From Tenacibaculum finnmarkense genomovar ulcerans (lineage in GTDB: Bacteria > Bacteroidota > Bacteroidia > Flavobacteriales > Flavobacteriaceae): 64,000 nt of DNA. A model generated the notes under the pieces. That model worked only from the letters and a program-made list of their open reading frames with translations, was not told the origin of the DNA and did no database searches. Below, piece after piece: positions 50,945 to 60,394 of the stretch. The stretch covers positions 36,873-100,872 of the forward strand of contig NZ_OENE01000048.1 of the NCBI RefSeq assembly GCF_900239495.1, in the 5' to 3' direction. The position numbers and the translations under genes are program-made. The stretch's first letter is position 1. Each line of letters begins with the position of its first letter.

Positions 50945-52123
50945 TTAAGCTTCTCTTTCATCATCAAAATCATTTTTAATTCTTTTACTTCCTTCATAAA
51001 GTTCATATTTTACAAAACGACAATCTAAATCGGCATTTTTAAGCGGTATTCTTTTTGAAGTTCGTAAACCAACATGTTTTAATGCTTGTATATCTGAAGT
51101 AATTAACCATGCCATTGAGCCTGGATAATTATGCTTTAAAGTATCTCCAATTTTCTTGTAAAACTCTTCAGTATCAATATTTAAACGCTCTCCATAAGGA
51201 GGATTAAATAAAATAGTAGTGTTTCCAAATACCTCTTTCTTAGAATTGAAAAAGTTTACGTGGTGAATTCCTATAAATTCTTCTAAATTAGCATTAATAA
51301 CATTTTGCTTCGCCTTGGTAACTGCCGAAGGTGCTTTATCAAACCCCATTATTTTAAAATGAGAGCTTGTAATTTTTTTCAACAAAGCATCCTGAATTAC
51401 AAAATATAAATCTTCATCGTAATCTTTCCAGCCTTCAAAAGCAAAATGCTTACGGTTAATATTTGCAGGAATATTATTAGCAATCATTGCTGCTTCAATT
51501 AAAATAGTTCCCGAACCACACATTGGGTCAATAAAGTTTTCATCACCTTTATACCCCGATAACAATACTAATCCTGCTGCTAAAACCTCGTTGATTGGCG
51601 CAATATTTGTAGCGCTTCTGTAGCCTCTTTTATGTAATGAATCACCAGAAGAATCTAACGAAATTGTTAACCATTCGTTATGAATATGTATGTGAATTTT
51701 AACATCAGGGTGTTTTAAATCGACATTCGGGCGCTTTTTATATTTATTCACAAAATAATCAGCAATCGCATCTTTTGATTTTAAACTGATATAATGTGAA
51801 TTTGTTGTAAAATTCTTAGAATTTACAACCGCTCCAATAGCAAAAGTTCCATCAACATCAATGTATTTATCCCATTTTATACGTTGAATTGCCTCGTATA
51901 AATCTTCCTCATCAAAAATTTTACTTTTTTTAATTGGTTTTAAAATACGAATTGCTGTGCGCAACGCAATATTTGCCTTGTACATAAACCCCGTGTCTCC
52001 TTTAAAAGAAACATTACGTATTCCTTCTTTAACTTCTTGGGCACCAAGCTTTCTTAGTTCATCTGCTAGTACACCTTCTAAACCTGCCATCGTAACGGCA
52101 GTCATTTTAAAATCTTTCTCCAT
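50945..52123 (-). CDS. THUMP-domain class I RNA methyltransferase (RlmL-N/YpsC-like)
   Basis: A 392-residue protein: an N-terminal ferredoxin-like plus THUMP region (about 1-160) and a methyltransferase domain with MCGSGTILIEAAMIA (motif I) and the catalytic FNPPYGERL (motif IV, NPPY). The NPPY motif marks N-methylation of a base amino group. E. coli RlmL makes m2G2445 in 23S rRNA; this resembles its N-terminal half, as in YpsC of Firmicutes. Rather complete; the C-terminal RlmK half is absent, as usual here. Confidence 0.92.
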   Translation of the reverse strand: MEKDFKMTAVTMAGLEGVLADELRKLGAQEVKEGIRNVSFKGDTGFMYKANIALRTAIRILKPIKKSKIFDEEDLYEAIQRIKWDKYIDVDGTFAIGAVVNSKNFTTNSHYISLKSKDAIADYFVNKYKKRPNVDLKHPDVKIHIHIHNEWLTISLDSSGDSLHKRGYRSATNIAPINEVLAAGLVLLSGYKGDENFIDPMCGSGTILIEAAMIANNIPANINRKHFAFEGWKDYDEDLYFVIQDALLKKITSSHFKIMGFDKAPSAVTKAKQNVINANLEEFIGIHHVNFFNSKKEVFGNTTILFNPPYGERLNIDTEEFYKKIGDTLKHNYPGSMAWLITSDIQALKHVGLRTSKRIPLKNADLDCRFVKYELYEGSKRIKNDFDDEREA

Positions 52124-52237
52124 ATAACTGTAAAATTTCGTTACAAAAGTACAGCTAATTTTGGCTTGATAGGAATCTTTTCTTGTTTCAATCTAAAAAA
52201 GCTAAGATTTATGTATTTTTGCAGACCTTTTATACTT

Positions 52238-52963
52238 ATGAAAACAACAGACTGGTTTACCTCTTGGTTCGACACAACTTACTATCACACGTTATACAAG
52301 CACAGAAACGATGCCGATGCACAGTTTTTTATGCGCAATATAACAACATTTTTACAACTCCCTAAAACAAGCCATATTGCTGATTTAGCTTGTGGTAAAG
52401 GACGACATTCGCTTTATTTAAACTCCCTTAATTACAAAGTAACAGGTGGTGATTTAAGTAAAAATAGTATTGAATATGCTAAACAGTTTGAAAATGAAAC
52501 ACTCAATTTTGAAGTTTGGGATATGCGAAATGCTTTAGAAAGTAAATACGACGCTATTTTTAATTTATTTACCAGTTTTGGCTATTTTGATGACGATATG
52601 CAAGATATTGCTATTTTAAAAAGTGTTAAAAATGGCTTAAAAAAGCAAGGTGTATTCGTTTTAGATTTTTTAAATGTTGAAAAAGTAAAAAAATCATTGG
52701 TTAATGCAGAAGTAAAAACCATTGATGGCATTGAATTCAATATTAAAAGAGAAATTAAAGATGGTTTTATTTTAAAACACATTTCATTTATTGCCGATAA
52801 AAAACAACACAATTACACTGAGCAGGTAAAATTTTTAACCCTTGATAAAATGGAATTGTATTTTAAAGAAGCTGGCTTAAAATTAAAGCATGTTTTTGGT
52901 GATTATGCTTTAAATGAATTTGATAAAAACACTTCGGATAGATTAATTTTGATTGGAGAATAG
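52238..52963 (+). CDS. Class I SAM-dependent methyltransferase, substrate unknown
   Basis: A 241-residue methyltransferase starting at ATG 52238 (MKTTDWFTSWFDTTYYH); the longer frame from 52166 crosses a TATTTTTG -7 box at 52214-52221 and is rejected. Motif I is ADLACGKGRHSLYL, followed by GGDLSKNSIEYAKQ at the next strand and NLFTSFGYF in the motif IV region, all typical of the generic Methyltransf_25 group. Small-molecule modification is likely but unproved. It ends 1 base before the ZIP transporter ATG, suggesting coupled translation. Confidence 0.88.
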   Translation: MKTTDWFTSWFDTTYYHTLYKHRNDADAQFFMRNITTFLQLPKTSHIADLACGKGRHSLYLNSLNYKVTGGDLSKNSIEYAKQFENETLNFEVWDMRNALESKYDAIFNLFTSFGYFDDDMQDIAILKSVKNGLKKQGVFVLDFLNVEKVKKSLVNAEVKTIDGIEFNIKREIKDGFILKHISFIADKKQHNYTEQVKFLTLDKMELYFKEAGLKLKHVFGDYALNEFDKNTSDRLILIGE

Positions 52964-52964
52964 C

Positions 52965-53642
52965 ATGAGTTATATATTATTAATTATTGCCGTTTTAATT
53001 GGCGCTTTGCTCGTTTTAATATTAAAACCAAACAATAAACACGTTCGATTATTACTTGCCTTTAGTGGTGCTTATTTGTTATCGGTAACTATTTTACATT
53101 TACTTCCCGAGGTTTATATGCACACGCACAATGCTAAAAAAATTGGAATTTTAATTTTGGTTGGAATTGTTATTCAATCGGTATTAGAGTCTTTTTCAAA
53201 AGGAGCTGAACACGGGCATATTCATGTACATTCCGATAAATCACAATTTCCGTGGTTGTTGTTTATTAGTTTGTGTATTCACGCATTTTCGGAAGGCTTA
53301 CCAATACATCATGCTGGCGATAACTTGCTAGGAGCAATTATTGTGCATAAAATTCCGATTGCTATTGTTTTAACTACCTTTTTATTACAAACAAACTACA
53401 GTAAAAAAACAATTATTTTATTTTTAAGTATTTTTGCGTTTATGAGCCCGTTAGGTGTTTTAGTTTCTGATAAAGTAGCTTTTTTTAGCGATTATCACAC
53501 AGAAATTACCGCTTTAATTATTGGGGTTTTTCTGCATATTTCAACCATCATACTTTTTGAAAGTTCAGAAAATCATAAATTTAATTTAAAGAAATTTACA
53601 GCAATTATTTTAGGCGTTTTGCTTACTGTTTTTACACTTTAA
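52965..53642 (+). CDS. ZIP-family metal transporter
   Basis: A 225-residue, about 8-TM protein importing divalent metals, probably zinc. HLLPEVYMH and HAFSEGLPIHH hold the TM4-type metal-site residues, HKIPIAIVL the TM5 site, and the loop GAEHGHIHVHSD is the His-rich variable region. ATG 52965 fits better than the upstream TTG 52953, which overlaps the previous gene. The size is near the GufA/ZIP lower limit, and all helices appear present. No metal regulator is nearby. Confidence 0.92.
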   Translation: MSYILLIIAVLIGALLVLILKPNNKHVRLLLAFSGAYLLSVTILHLLPEVYMHTHNAKKIGILILVGIVIQSVLESFSKGAEHGHIHVHSDKSQFPWLLFISLCIHAFSEGLPIHHAGDNLLGAIIVHKIPIAIVLTTFLLQTNYSKKTIILFLSIFAFMSPLGVLVSDKVAFFSDYHTEITALIIGVFLHISTIILFESSENHKFNLKKFTAIILGVLLTVFTL

Positions 53643-53660
53643 TTTATAATTCCATATATA

Positions 53661-53693
53661 AAAGTAGAGATGCGATAAATCGCGTCTCTACTT
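53661..53693. terminator. Bidirectional terminator
   Basis: AAAGTAGAGATGCGAT/ATCGCGTCTCTACTTT with one G-U pair between convergent genes. Confidence 0.85.
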
Positions 53694-53703
53694 TTTGTGT
53701 TTT

Positions 53704-54264
53704 TTAATTAAACCAAATTGTAAATGATTTAATTTTTGCTAAATCAGGAATTTGCTCAATGCTTACTTTTTGAGTACTAAAATCTTTTAAACCTAAATCT
53801 TCTTTATCTAAAGAAATTGTAGCGTTTAAATCATCAATAAATAAGGTTACTGATAAAAATGATGACTCTACTTTGCTAATGCTGTTATTCGTATTAATTT
53901 CTTGAAATGACGAATTAATATTTAAACCAGAAGCGGTTTTAAATCGTTTATCAAAAACCTCGATACTTTTAATTGTTGATACTGAATCTAACTGTTCTTT
54001 TGGTACAATTGTTAATAAATGCTTCCCGCCTTTTTCAAAAATTAAATACTTATCATCTTCTTGAAAAAAGTCGCTTCCCTTTGCTCCTTCGCTTAAAACT
54101 TTTACAATAGAATCATTTTTAAAAATGACATCTACCTGTTTCAGGGTTGTTTTACTGGTTAATTCACCTACTTTTCCTTTAGAAATATCATATTTACTAT
54201 TTTCACATTGTATGAATACTACTGATATTAAAGCGATTATTAATGGTTTGATTATACTTTTCAT
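53704..54264 (-). CDS. Hypothetical lipoprotein
   Basis: A 186-residue protein with a lipoprotein signal (MKSIIKPLIIALISVVFIQC). The mature part is acidic and beta-rich, with no recognised domain; strands such as VDVIFKNDSIVKVLSEG and VSSTIKSIEVFDKRF-like segments repeat weakly. Anchoring to the outer membrane is expected. It is convergent with the ZIP gene and divergent from queE, and monocistronic. I do not recognise a family. Confidence 0.72.
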   Translation of the reverse strand: MKSIIKPLIIALISVVFIQCENSKYDISKGKVGELTSKTTLKQVDVIFKNDSIVKVLSEGAKGSDFFQEDDKYLIFEKGGKHLLTIVPKEQLDSVSTIKSIEVFDKRFKTASGLNINSSFQEINTNNSISKVESSFLSVTLFIDDLNATISLDKEDLGLKDFSTQKVSIEQIPDLAKIKSFTIWFN

Positions 54265-54369
54265 CTAGTTTTTATTAATTATTTAAAGTTAAAAGTTAGG
54301 TTGCATTATTTTTTTCTTGATAAATAACGTAAAAGTAACAAAAATGATCCATAAAATTTTAATGTTAAC

Positions 54370-54377
54370 TATCTTTG
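54370..54377 (+). promoter_or_regulatory. -7 element (TATCTTTG) of queE
   Basis: TATCTTTG ends 7 bases before the queE ATG at 54385, giving a leader of zero to two bases. No preQ1 riboswitch could therefore precede this start. Confidence 0.6.
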
Positions 54378-54384
54378 CATCCTT

Positions 54385-55017
54385 ATGTTGAAAAAAGAAG
54401 TACAAGAGTTAATTGATAAAGGGCAAATGCTTCCATTAATGGAGGAATTTTATACTATTCAAGGAGAAGGATCGCACACAGGTACTGCGGCTTATTTTAT
54501 TAGAATCGGAGGTTGTGATGTGGGTTGCCACTGGTGCGACGTTAAAGAAAGTTGGGATGCTAATTTGCATCCGCCAACCAAAACCGATATTATTGTTTCA
54601 AACGCTAAAAAACTAGCTAAAACCGTAGTAATTACTGGTGGAGAGCCTTTAATGTGGAGTTTAGATTATATTACAAAACAACTACAGGATCACGGCATGA
54701 AAACACATATCGAAACCTCAGGAGCGTATGCTTTTTCTGGTGTTTGGGATTGGTTTTGCTTATCTCCTAAAAAAACAAAATTACCTACAAAGGAATGCTA
54801 CAAAGAAGCCGATGAGTTAAAAATGATTATTCATAATAAGAATGATTTTAAATTTGCGGAAGAACAAGCTGATAAGGTTGGCAAAAAATGCCAATTATTT
54901 TTACAACCTGAATGGAGTAAAAAAGAAGAAATGACTCCGTTAATAATAGATTATGTGATGAAAAACCCAAAATGGCGCATTTCGTTACAAACGCATAAAT
55001 TTTTAAATATTCCTTAA
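54385..55017 (+). CDS. queE: 7-carboxy-7-deazaguanine synthase QueE
   Basis: A 210-residue radical-SAM enzyme that converts CPH4 to CDG in queuosine synthesis. The modified cluster motif is CDVGCHWC (Cys44, Cys48, Cys51), and EFYTIQGEGSHTGTAAYF, the substrate and metal loop, precedes it; TGGEPLMW follows. Length matches the family. A promoter with almost no leader precedes it. The later pathway step Tgt is encoded at 58122 on the other strand; queC and queD are not in the window. Confidence 0.95.
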   Translation: MLKKEVQELIDKGQMLPLMEEFYTIQGEGSHTGTAAYFIRIGGCDVGCHWCDVKESWDANLHPPTKTDIIVSNAKKLAKTVVITGGEPLMWSLDYITKQLQDHGMKTHIETSGAYAFSGVWDWFCLSPKKTKLPTKECYKEADELKMIIHNKNDFKFAEEQADKVGKKCQLFLQPEWSKKEEMTPLIIDYVMKNPKWRISLQTHKFLNIP

Positions 55018-55035
55018 ATAATTAATAAAAACAAC

Positions 55036-55065
55036 AAAAAAGCAACCTTAATAGGTTGCTTTTTT
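55036..55065. terminator. Bidirectional terminator between queE and accA
   Basis: AAAAAAGCAACCT/AGGTTGCTTTTTT with a 4-base loop. Confidence 0.9.
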
Positions 55066-55091
55066 ATTATGTAATAACTAAAAAATAGTTT

Positions 55092-56048
55092 TTATTTCTC
55101 ATTATAAACACCCATTTTTTCGTATTTATCCATACGTTGGGTAATTAATTCTGCTTCGCTTAAATCTTTTAAATCAGCAAAAGCACTTATTATTTGTGCT
55201 TGTACCGCTTTAAATGCGCCTTCTCTGTTAGCATGTGCTCCTCCTAATGGCTCTTCAATAATTCCGTCAATTAATTCTAATCGCTTCATATCTTCCCCCG
55301 TTAATTTTAACACTTCGGCAGCTTTTTGCTTATACTCCCAACTACGCCATAAAATAGAAGAACAAGATTCTGGTGAAATTACCGTGTACCAGGTATTTTC
55401 CATCATATAAACCCTGTTTCCAACACCAATACCTACAGCACCTCCTGATGCTCCTTCACCAATAACAATGGTAATAACAGGCACTTTTAAACGGGTCATT
55501 TCTAAGATATTACGAGCAATTGCCTCTCCTTGTCCACGTTCTTCAGCTTCTAAACCAGGATATGCTCCAGGAGTATCTACTAAAGTAACCACAGGAATAC
55601 CAAATTTCTCTGCCATTTTCATTAAACGCAACGCTTTACGATATCCTTCAGGGTTTGCCATACCAAAATTACGGTACTGACGTGTTTTGGTGTTATATCC
55701 TTTTTGCTGACCAATAAACATAAACGACTGATCGCCTATTTTACCTAAACCACCAATCATCGCTTTGTCATCTTTTACATTACGATCACCGTGTAATTCC
55801 ATAAAAGTATCGCCACAAATAGCCTTAATATAATCTAAAGTATAAGGACGGTTTGGATGACGTGATAATTGTACACGCTGCCAAGGGGTTATATTTTTAT
55901 ATATCTCTTTTTTGGTTTCTGCTAATTTTAGTTCAATCTTATTAGACGTTTCTGTAACATCAACATCGCTCTCTTCTCCTAAAGCAATACATTTTGCTAA
56001 CTGCTCTTCTAGTTCTTTTATAGGTAGTTCAAAATCTAAATATTCCAT
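55092..56048 (-). CDS. accA: Acetyl-CoA carboxylase carboxyltransferase subunit alpha
   Basis: A 318-residue subunit of the complex that carboxylates acetyl-CoA to malonyl-CoA for fatty acid synthesis. Landmarks are [32 protein letters not shown] and [14 protein letters not shown], the oxyanion-forming glycines. The start ATG 56048 ([14 protein letters not shown]) is preferred to the upstream in-frame ATG at 56093 because it opens the conserved N-terminal helix. The beta subunit gene is not adjacent, which is common in this phylum. Confidence 0.96.
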   Translation of the reverse strand: MEYLDFELPIKELEEQLAKCIALGEESDVDVTETSNKIELKLAETKKEIYKNITPWQRVQLSRHPNRPYTLDYIKAICGDTFMELHGDRNVKDDKAMIGGLGKIGDQSFMFIGQQKGYNTKTRQYRNFGMANPEGYRKALRLMKMAEKFGIPVVTLVDTPGAYPGLEAEERGQGEAIARNILEMTRLKVPVITIVIGEGASGGAVGIGVGNRVYMMENTWYTVISPESCSSILWRSWEYKQKAAEVLKLTGEDMKRLELIDGIIEEPLGGAHANREGAFKAVQAQIISAFADLKDLSEAELITQRMDKYEKMGVYNEK

Positions 56049-56138
56049 TATATATAGTTTGATTATATTTTTGTTGTTTGTAAAAGCAAACATACTAAAA
56101 AATTGTAATTTTTAGCTTTTTACTTTTTTTAAAAAAGA

Positions 56139-57038
56139 TTATTTTTTAGTGAATTTCTTTTTTACTTCACTTCTATTTTTTAAAATTCCATTGGCTAAAA
56201 CAATTAATAAAATAACCACTGCTCCGTAATAAAAAGCAGCGCTCATTTGTTCTTTTTCACCAAATATTATTAAGGCTAAAATAATAGCGTAAACGGGTTC
56301 TAAATTTATGGTTAACATCACCGTGTAAGGTGTTATGTATTTCATCACTTTTACCGAAGCAATAAACGCATACGCCGTACAAATACTACTTAAAAGCAGT
56401 AAATATAACCAATCGTTTGTTGGTATCTGAAAAAAATCAACAGTAAATTTATGGGTAAAAATCAAATACAAAGTAATGGCTAAAGCTCCAAATAATAATT
56501 GATAAAATGAAATAATCTTTGCCTCATATTTTTTGATAAAAATACCATTTAAAACCGCAAATAATGCCGATAAAAAAGCAGATATCAAGGCGTATATAAT
56601 TCCTAAGGTATATTGACTTTCAAAATTAAAAATTAGGTATAAACCGCCTATAATTAGCATCCCTAATACAATTTCGAGAATGGCTATTTTTCGTTTAAAA
56701 AATAAGGGTTCAATAAGTGCTGCAAAAAAAGCGCCTGTACTCATAGTTACTAAGGCTACCGATACGTTTGATACCTTTATCGCTTCAAAAAAAGTAATCC
56801 AGTGAACGGCAATAATTACGCCTGAAATAGCAAATTTTAAAAGTCCTTTTTTATCAACTTTAAAGGATGTTTTTTGAAAAAAAAAATAAATAGCTATAAA
56901 AACCACCGCCAAACACATTCGATACCAAACTAAGGGTACTGAATCTATTGAAATTAACGCACCAAGTATGGCGGTAAAACCCCAAATAAATACAATGAAA
57001 TGTAAATGAAGATAGTTTTTTAACTTATTTTCTTCCAT
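56139..57038 (-). CDS. EamA-family (DMT) transporter
   Basis: A 299-residue inner-membrane carrier with ten TM helices, formed by two EamA repeats (about 8-140 and 150-285). The repeat ends FNPE-like positions appear as LEPVYAIILALIIFGEKE in the second half and IEPLFFKRK in the first. Substrate unknown; DMT carriers export metabolites or amino acids. It overlaps the LptG-like gene by 14 bases, so the two are co-transcribed. Ends with a lysine-rich tail. Confidence 0.9.
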   Translation of the reverse strand: MEENKLKNYLHLHFIVFIWGFTAILGALISIDSVPLVWYRMCLAVVFIAIYFFFQKTSFKVDKKGLLKFAISGVIIAVHWITFFEAIKVSNVSVALVTMSTGAFFAALIEPLFFKRKIAILEIVLGMLIIGGLYLIFNFESQYTLGIIYALISAFLSALFAVLNGIFIKKYEAKIISFYQLLFGALAITLYLIFTHKFTVDFFQIPTNDWLYLLLLSSICTAYAFIASVKVMKYITPYTVMLTINLEPVYAIILALIIFGEKEQMSAAFYYGAVVILLIVLANGILKNRSEVKKKFTKK

Positions 57039-58110
57039 TTAAATATAAATAAAGTGAATACAAACCAAAAACGATGTTTGGTATCCACACATTTAGCAAG
57101 GCGTTTGCTCCTGCCACCGCTCCTAGTACCTCTGCTACCTTTAAAAAGAATACATAAAGAAACATTAACGAAATACCTAATGCTAAATTAGCCCCTATTC
57201 CTCCTCGGGTTTTCTTGTATGCCAAGCCTACCGCAATTAAGGTTAAAATATAACAGGCTATTGGCAAACTGGTACGTTTATACAGTTCAACCAAATACAT
57301 ATTTAAGTTTTTAATCCCTCTATCTTTAGACATTTCTATAAATTTTATTAGTTCTGGCGTTCGCATTTCTTGCGCCATTACATTTTTATAGTTAAAGTCC
57401 TTAGGGGTAAAAGCAAAGGTGGTATCTACATTGTTTCCTGAAAAAATACTGTCACGGGCTTTGAAAATTTTTCTTAACTTCCAATTATAAAGCTTAAAAG
57501 TACTGTCTTTTTCACTCCAATTAATATTATCGGCCGATAATTGCTGTTTTAATTGAATTCCATCGTAAATTTCGGTGGTAAAATTATAGCCTGTATTTCT
57601 TTTTAAATCAAAACTTTGAAGATAAATATACGTACTGTCATTTAATTGTAAACTAAACTCTCTAATGGTATGATCGGAGTATTTTCGCTTTTTTAAATAG
57701 GTTCTTTCAAACTTCTTTCTGGTTTTACTACTCGATGGCACAAAAAAATGATTCATCAATAAAGCCACCGAACACACAATTGTTGCTCCTATAAAATAAG
57801 GATATAAAAATCGGGTAAAAGATACTTGCGATCCATTTATCGCTACAATTTCGGTATTGTTTGCTAGTTTTGAGGTAAATAATATTACCGCAATAAATAA
57901 TGCCAAGGGCATAAATGTATTGGCGTAGTAAATAATAAAATTCACATAATAATCATTTACAACCTCAAAAAATGTTAAGGTTTCTTCTCGTAAAAACTTG
58001 TCTATTTTCTCGGCAATATCAATAGCTACCGCAATAGGTATTAATATTAATAAGGTGAATAGAAATGTTGCCAAAAAACGCTTTAATATGTACCAATCAA
58101 GTATCTTCAA
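57025..58110 (-). CDS. LptF/LptG-family permease
   Basis: A 361-residue inner-membrane protein: three N-terminal TM helices (about 10-35, 60-80, 100-120), a large periplasmic beta-jellyroll (about 125-270) and three C-terminal TM helices. The start MKILDWYILKRFLATFLFTL is typical of the YjgQ/LptG type in Bacteroidota. With LptB it drives LPS from the inner membrane to the Lpt bridge; the exact F or G identity is not resolved. It starts 11 bases after the tgt stop, in the tgt-lptG order common in this phylum. Confidence 0.91.
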   Translation of the reverse strand: MKILDWYILKRFLATFLFTLLILIPIAVAIDIAEKIDKFLREETLTFFEVVNDYYVNFIIYYANTFMPLALFIAVILFTSKLANNTEIVAINGSQVSFTRFLYPYFIGATIVCSVALLMNHFFVPSSSKTRKKFERTYLKKRKYSDHTIREFSLQLNDSTYIYLQSFDLKRNTGYNFTTEIYDGIQLKQQLSADNINWSEKDSTFKLYNWKLRKIFKARDSIFSGNNVDTTFAFTPKDFNYKNVMAQEMRTPELIKFIEMSKDRGIKNLNMYLVELYKRTSLPIACYILTLIAVGLAYKKTRGGIGANLALGISLMFLYVFFLKVAEVLGAVAGANALLNVWIPNIVFGLYSLYLYLNGRK

Positions 58111-58121
58111 AAAAAAATATT

Positions 58122-59252
58122 TTATAAACGGTTATCCATTTGTTTGACCATTTTATCTTTCCACTGTACAAAATCGCCAGCAATAATATGCTTTCTAGCT
58201 TCTCTTGTAAGCCATAAATAAAACCCTAAATTATGAATAGAAGCAATTTGCTTTCCTAGCATTTCTTTTGCCGCAAATAAGTGGCGTAAATATGCTTTAG
58301 AATACATGGTATCTACATAGGTAATTCCCATATCATCAATAGGAGAAAAATCGTTTTCCCACTTCTTATTTTTAATATTGATAGACCCGTGTGCGGTAAA
58401 TAACATTCCATTACGAGCGTTACGTGTTGGCATTACACAGTCAAACATATCAATACCTAGTGCGATGTTTTCTAAAATATTAATTGGCGTACCAACTCCC
58501 ATTAAATAACGAGGTTTGTCTTCAGGTAAAATAGCCGTTACAACTTCGGTCATTGCGTATAATTCATCGGCTGGTTCACCTACTGATAATCCTCCAATGG
58601 CATTTCCTTCTGCTCCTACGGATGCGATATATTCTGCAGATTGTTTTCTTAAATCTTTATAAGTACTTCCTTGAACAATCGGGAAAAATGCTTGTTTATG
58701 CCCGTATTTGAAAGGTACTTTTTCTAAGTGATTTACGCAACGTGTTAACCAACGATGCGTCATGTGCATAGAACGTTTTGCGTAGTTATAATCGCAAGGA
58801 TATGGCGTACATTCGTCAAAAGCCATGATAATATCAGCACCAATAGTACGCTGAGTTTCCATTACATTTTCTGGTGTAAAAAAGTGCATTGAACCATCAA
58901 TATGACTTTTAAACTTTACGCCTTCTTCGTTTATTTTTCTTCTTCCTGATAATGAATATACTTGATATCCACCACTGTCAGTTAAAATATTGCGGTCCCA
59001 ATTCATAAACTTATGCAAACCACCTGCGGCTTCTAAAGTTTTTAATTTTGGGCGTAAGTATAAATGATAGGTGTTTCCTAAAATTATATCGGGGTTTATT
59101 TCATCTTTTAGTTCGGATTGATGCACACCTTTTACTGTACCAACAGTTCCTACTGGCATAAAAATTGGTGTTTCAATTGTTCCGTGATCTGTAGTAATAA
59201 CTCCTGCGCGGGCTTTACTTTTTGGGTCTGTTATTTTTAAGTCGAATTGCAT
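58122..59252 (-). CDS. tgt: tRNA-guanine(34) transglycosylase, zinc-cysteine-less type
   Basis: A 376-residue TIM-barrel enzyme that swaps guanine-34 for preQ1 in GUN-anticodon tRNAs. The N-terminal TDSGGYQVYSL and the catalytic region GIDMFDCVMPTRNARNG are complete. The zinc site of E. coli Tgt is three cysteines (CxCxxC) and a His; here that stretch reads DDMGITYVDTMYSKAYLRHLF, without any Cys, while the later His in SIHNLGFYLWL is kept. Similar loss is a clade feature of Bacteroidota as far as I recall. ATG 59252 is chosen over TTG 59261. Its -7 box overlaps an inverted repeat. Confidence 0.95.
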   Translation of the reverse strand: MQFDLKITDPKSKARAGVITTDHGTIETPIFMPVGTVGTVKGVHQSELKDEINPDIILGNTYHLYLRPKLKTLEAAGGLHKFMNWDRNILTDSGGYQVYSLSGRRKINEEGVKFKSHIDGSMHFFTPENVMETQRTIGADIIMAFDECTPYPCDYNYAKRSMHMTHRWLTRCVNHLEKVPFKYGHKQAFFPIVQGSTYKDLRKQSAEYIASVGAEGNAIGGLSVGEPADELYAMTEVVTAILPEDKPRYLMGVGTPINILENIALGIDMFDCVMPTRNARNGMLFTAHGSINIKNKKWENDFSPIDDMGITYVDTMYSKAYLRHLFAAKEMLGKQIASIHNLGFYLWLTREARKHIIAGDFVQWKDKMVKQMDNRL

Positions 59253-59258
59253 AGGCGA

Positions 59259-59293
59259 CAAATATACGTTTATTTACTAAAAAATAAACGTAT
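59259..59293 (-). promoter_or_regulatory. tgt -7 element overlapped by a 12-bp inverted repeat
   Basis: Minus-strand TATATTTG (59259-59266) lies 6 bases before the tgt ATG. The inverted repeat ATACGTTTATTT (59264-59275) with AAATAAACGTAT (59282-59293) shares its end with that box. The palindrome could be an operator, or the terminator of the upstream rluF-like gene placed right on top of the next promoter. Confidence 0.5.
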
Positions 59294-59348
59294 GGGGTGT
59301 TTTTAGGTTTTTTTTAGCTATTATTTTTTATCCGTTATAAAACGTACT

Positions 59349-60329
59349 TTATTTACGTCTTCTTGCCGATTTTCCTTTTGCACTTGCTTTTACAGTTCGT
59401 ATGGTTTTAGGAGAATTTTTTCTAAAAGCAGCACTTTTTTTGTTAACTAGCTCTTTTTTCTTTGCTTTTTTCGCTTGTTTTGCCTGCCCTTTTTGACCTG
59501 ATTTACTTGCTTGCCTTGCTTGCCTTGCTTGATTTTCTTCCCTTGCTAGCTTGCTTTGCATCAACTTATCACTCTTAAAATCAGAAGCTTCTTCGGTTTT
59601 AGACGAACTTGAAATCATTTCATTAATTTCGTTCATTTCCTCTTCGGTTAACTCGCGCCAATCTCCAGATTTTAAATTTCCTAAAGAAACATTCATAATA
59701 CGATTACGCTTTAATTTAGTTACCTCGTACTCTAAATATTCACACATTCTACGAATTTGACGGTTTAATCCTTGTGTTAAGGTAATTTGAAAGATAAAAT
59801 CTGTTATTTTTTCAACCTTACATTTTTGAGTTACTGTTCCTAATATCGGTATTCCGTTACTCATTTTAGCAATAAACTCGTCAGTTATTTTTTTATCAAC
59901 ACTAACAATATACTCCTTTTCGTGATTGTTTCCTGCTCTTAAAATTTTATTAACAATATCGCCATCGTTGGTTAAAAAAATTAACCCTTCCGATGGTTTG
60001 TCTAAACGACCTATCGGAAATAATCTGTCGGGATGCCCTACAAACTTTACAATATTGTCTTTTTCTCGACTATCGGTCGTACAAACAATACCTACGGGTT
60101 TATTTAAAGCGATATAAAGTATCGTTTCTTTTACTATTAAACGTCGGCCATCAACCCGAACGTCATCTCCTTTAGAAACTCGATTTCCTAATTGTGCTAC
60201 ATTTTTATTGATGGTAACTCTACCTGATCTAATATATTTTTCAGCATCTCTACGAGAACAAATCCCGGTACTACTGATAAATTTATTAAGATTTACTGAA
60301 ACTTTATTGTTGTTTTTTTGATTTTCCAT
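59349..60329 (-). CDS. RluF-type 23S rRNA pseudouridine synthase with repetitive basic tail
   Basis: A 326-residue enzyme of the RsuA/RluB/RluF group. An S4 RNA-binding domain (about 8-60, [16 protein letters not shown]) precedes the catalytic domain with [10 protein letters not shown] (Asp nucleophile) and [11 protein letters not shown], which is the RluF signature (pseudouridine 2604 in E. coli 23S rRNA). From about residue 240 the chain is a low-complexity Ala/Gln/Lys/Arg tail ([17 protein letters not shown] and on) that adds positive charge. ATG 60329 ([10 protein letters not shown]) is preferred to 60356, whose extension crosses the terminator of the sprF operon. Confidence 0.92.
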   Translation of the reverse strand: MENQKNNNKVSVNLNKFISSTGICSRRDAEKYIRSGRVTINKNVAQLGNRVSKGDDVRVDGRRLIVKETILYIALNKPVGIVCTTDSREKDNIVKFVGHPDRLFPIGRLDKPSEGLIFLTNDGDIVNKILRAGNNHEKEYIVSVDKKITDEFIAKMSNGIPILGTVTQKCKVEKITDFIFQITLTQGLNRQIRRMCEYLEYEVTKLKRNRIMNVSLGNLKSGDWRELTEEEMNEINEMISSSSKTEEASDFKSDKLMQSKLAREENQARQARQASKSGQKGQAKQAKKAKKKELVNKKSAAFRKNSPKTIRTVKASAKGKSARRRK

Positions 60330-60345
60330 TAGTGCAAAGAAAAAG

Positions 60346-60373
60346 AAAATCCCCAAGTTTTACTTGAGGATGT
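60346..60373 (-). terminator. Probable intrinsic terminator of the sprF operon
   Basis: On the minus strand ATCCTCAAG and CTTGGGGAT (one G-U pair, 5-base loop) are followed by TTTTCTTTTT, 22 bases past the sprF-like stop and just ahead of the rluF-like start. Confidence 0.75.
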
Positions 60374-60394
60374 TCATTAATTATTATTATTATT

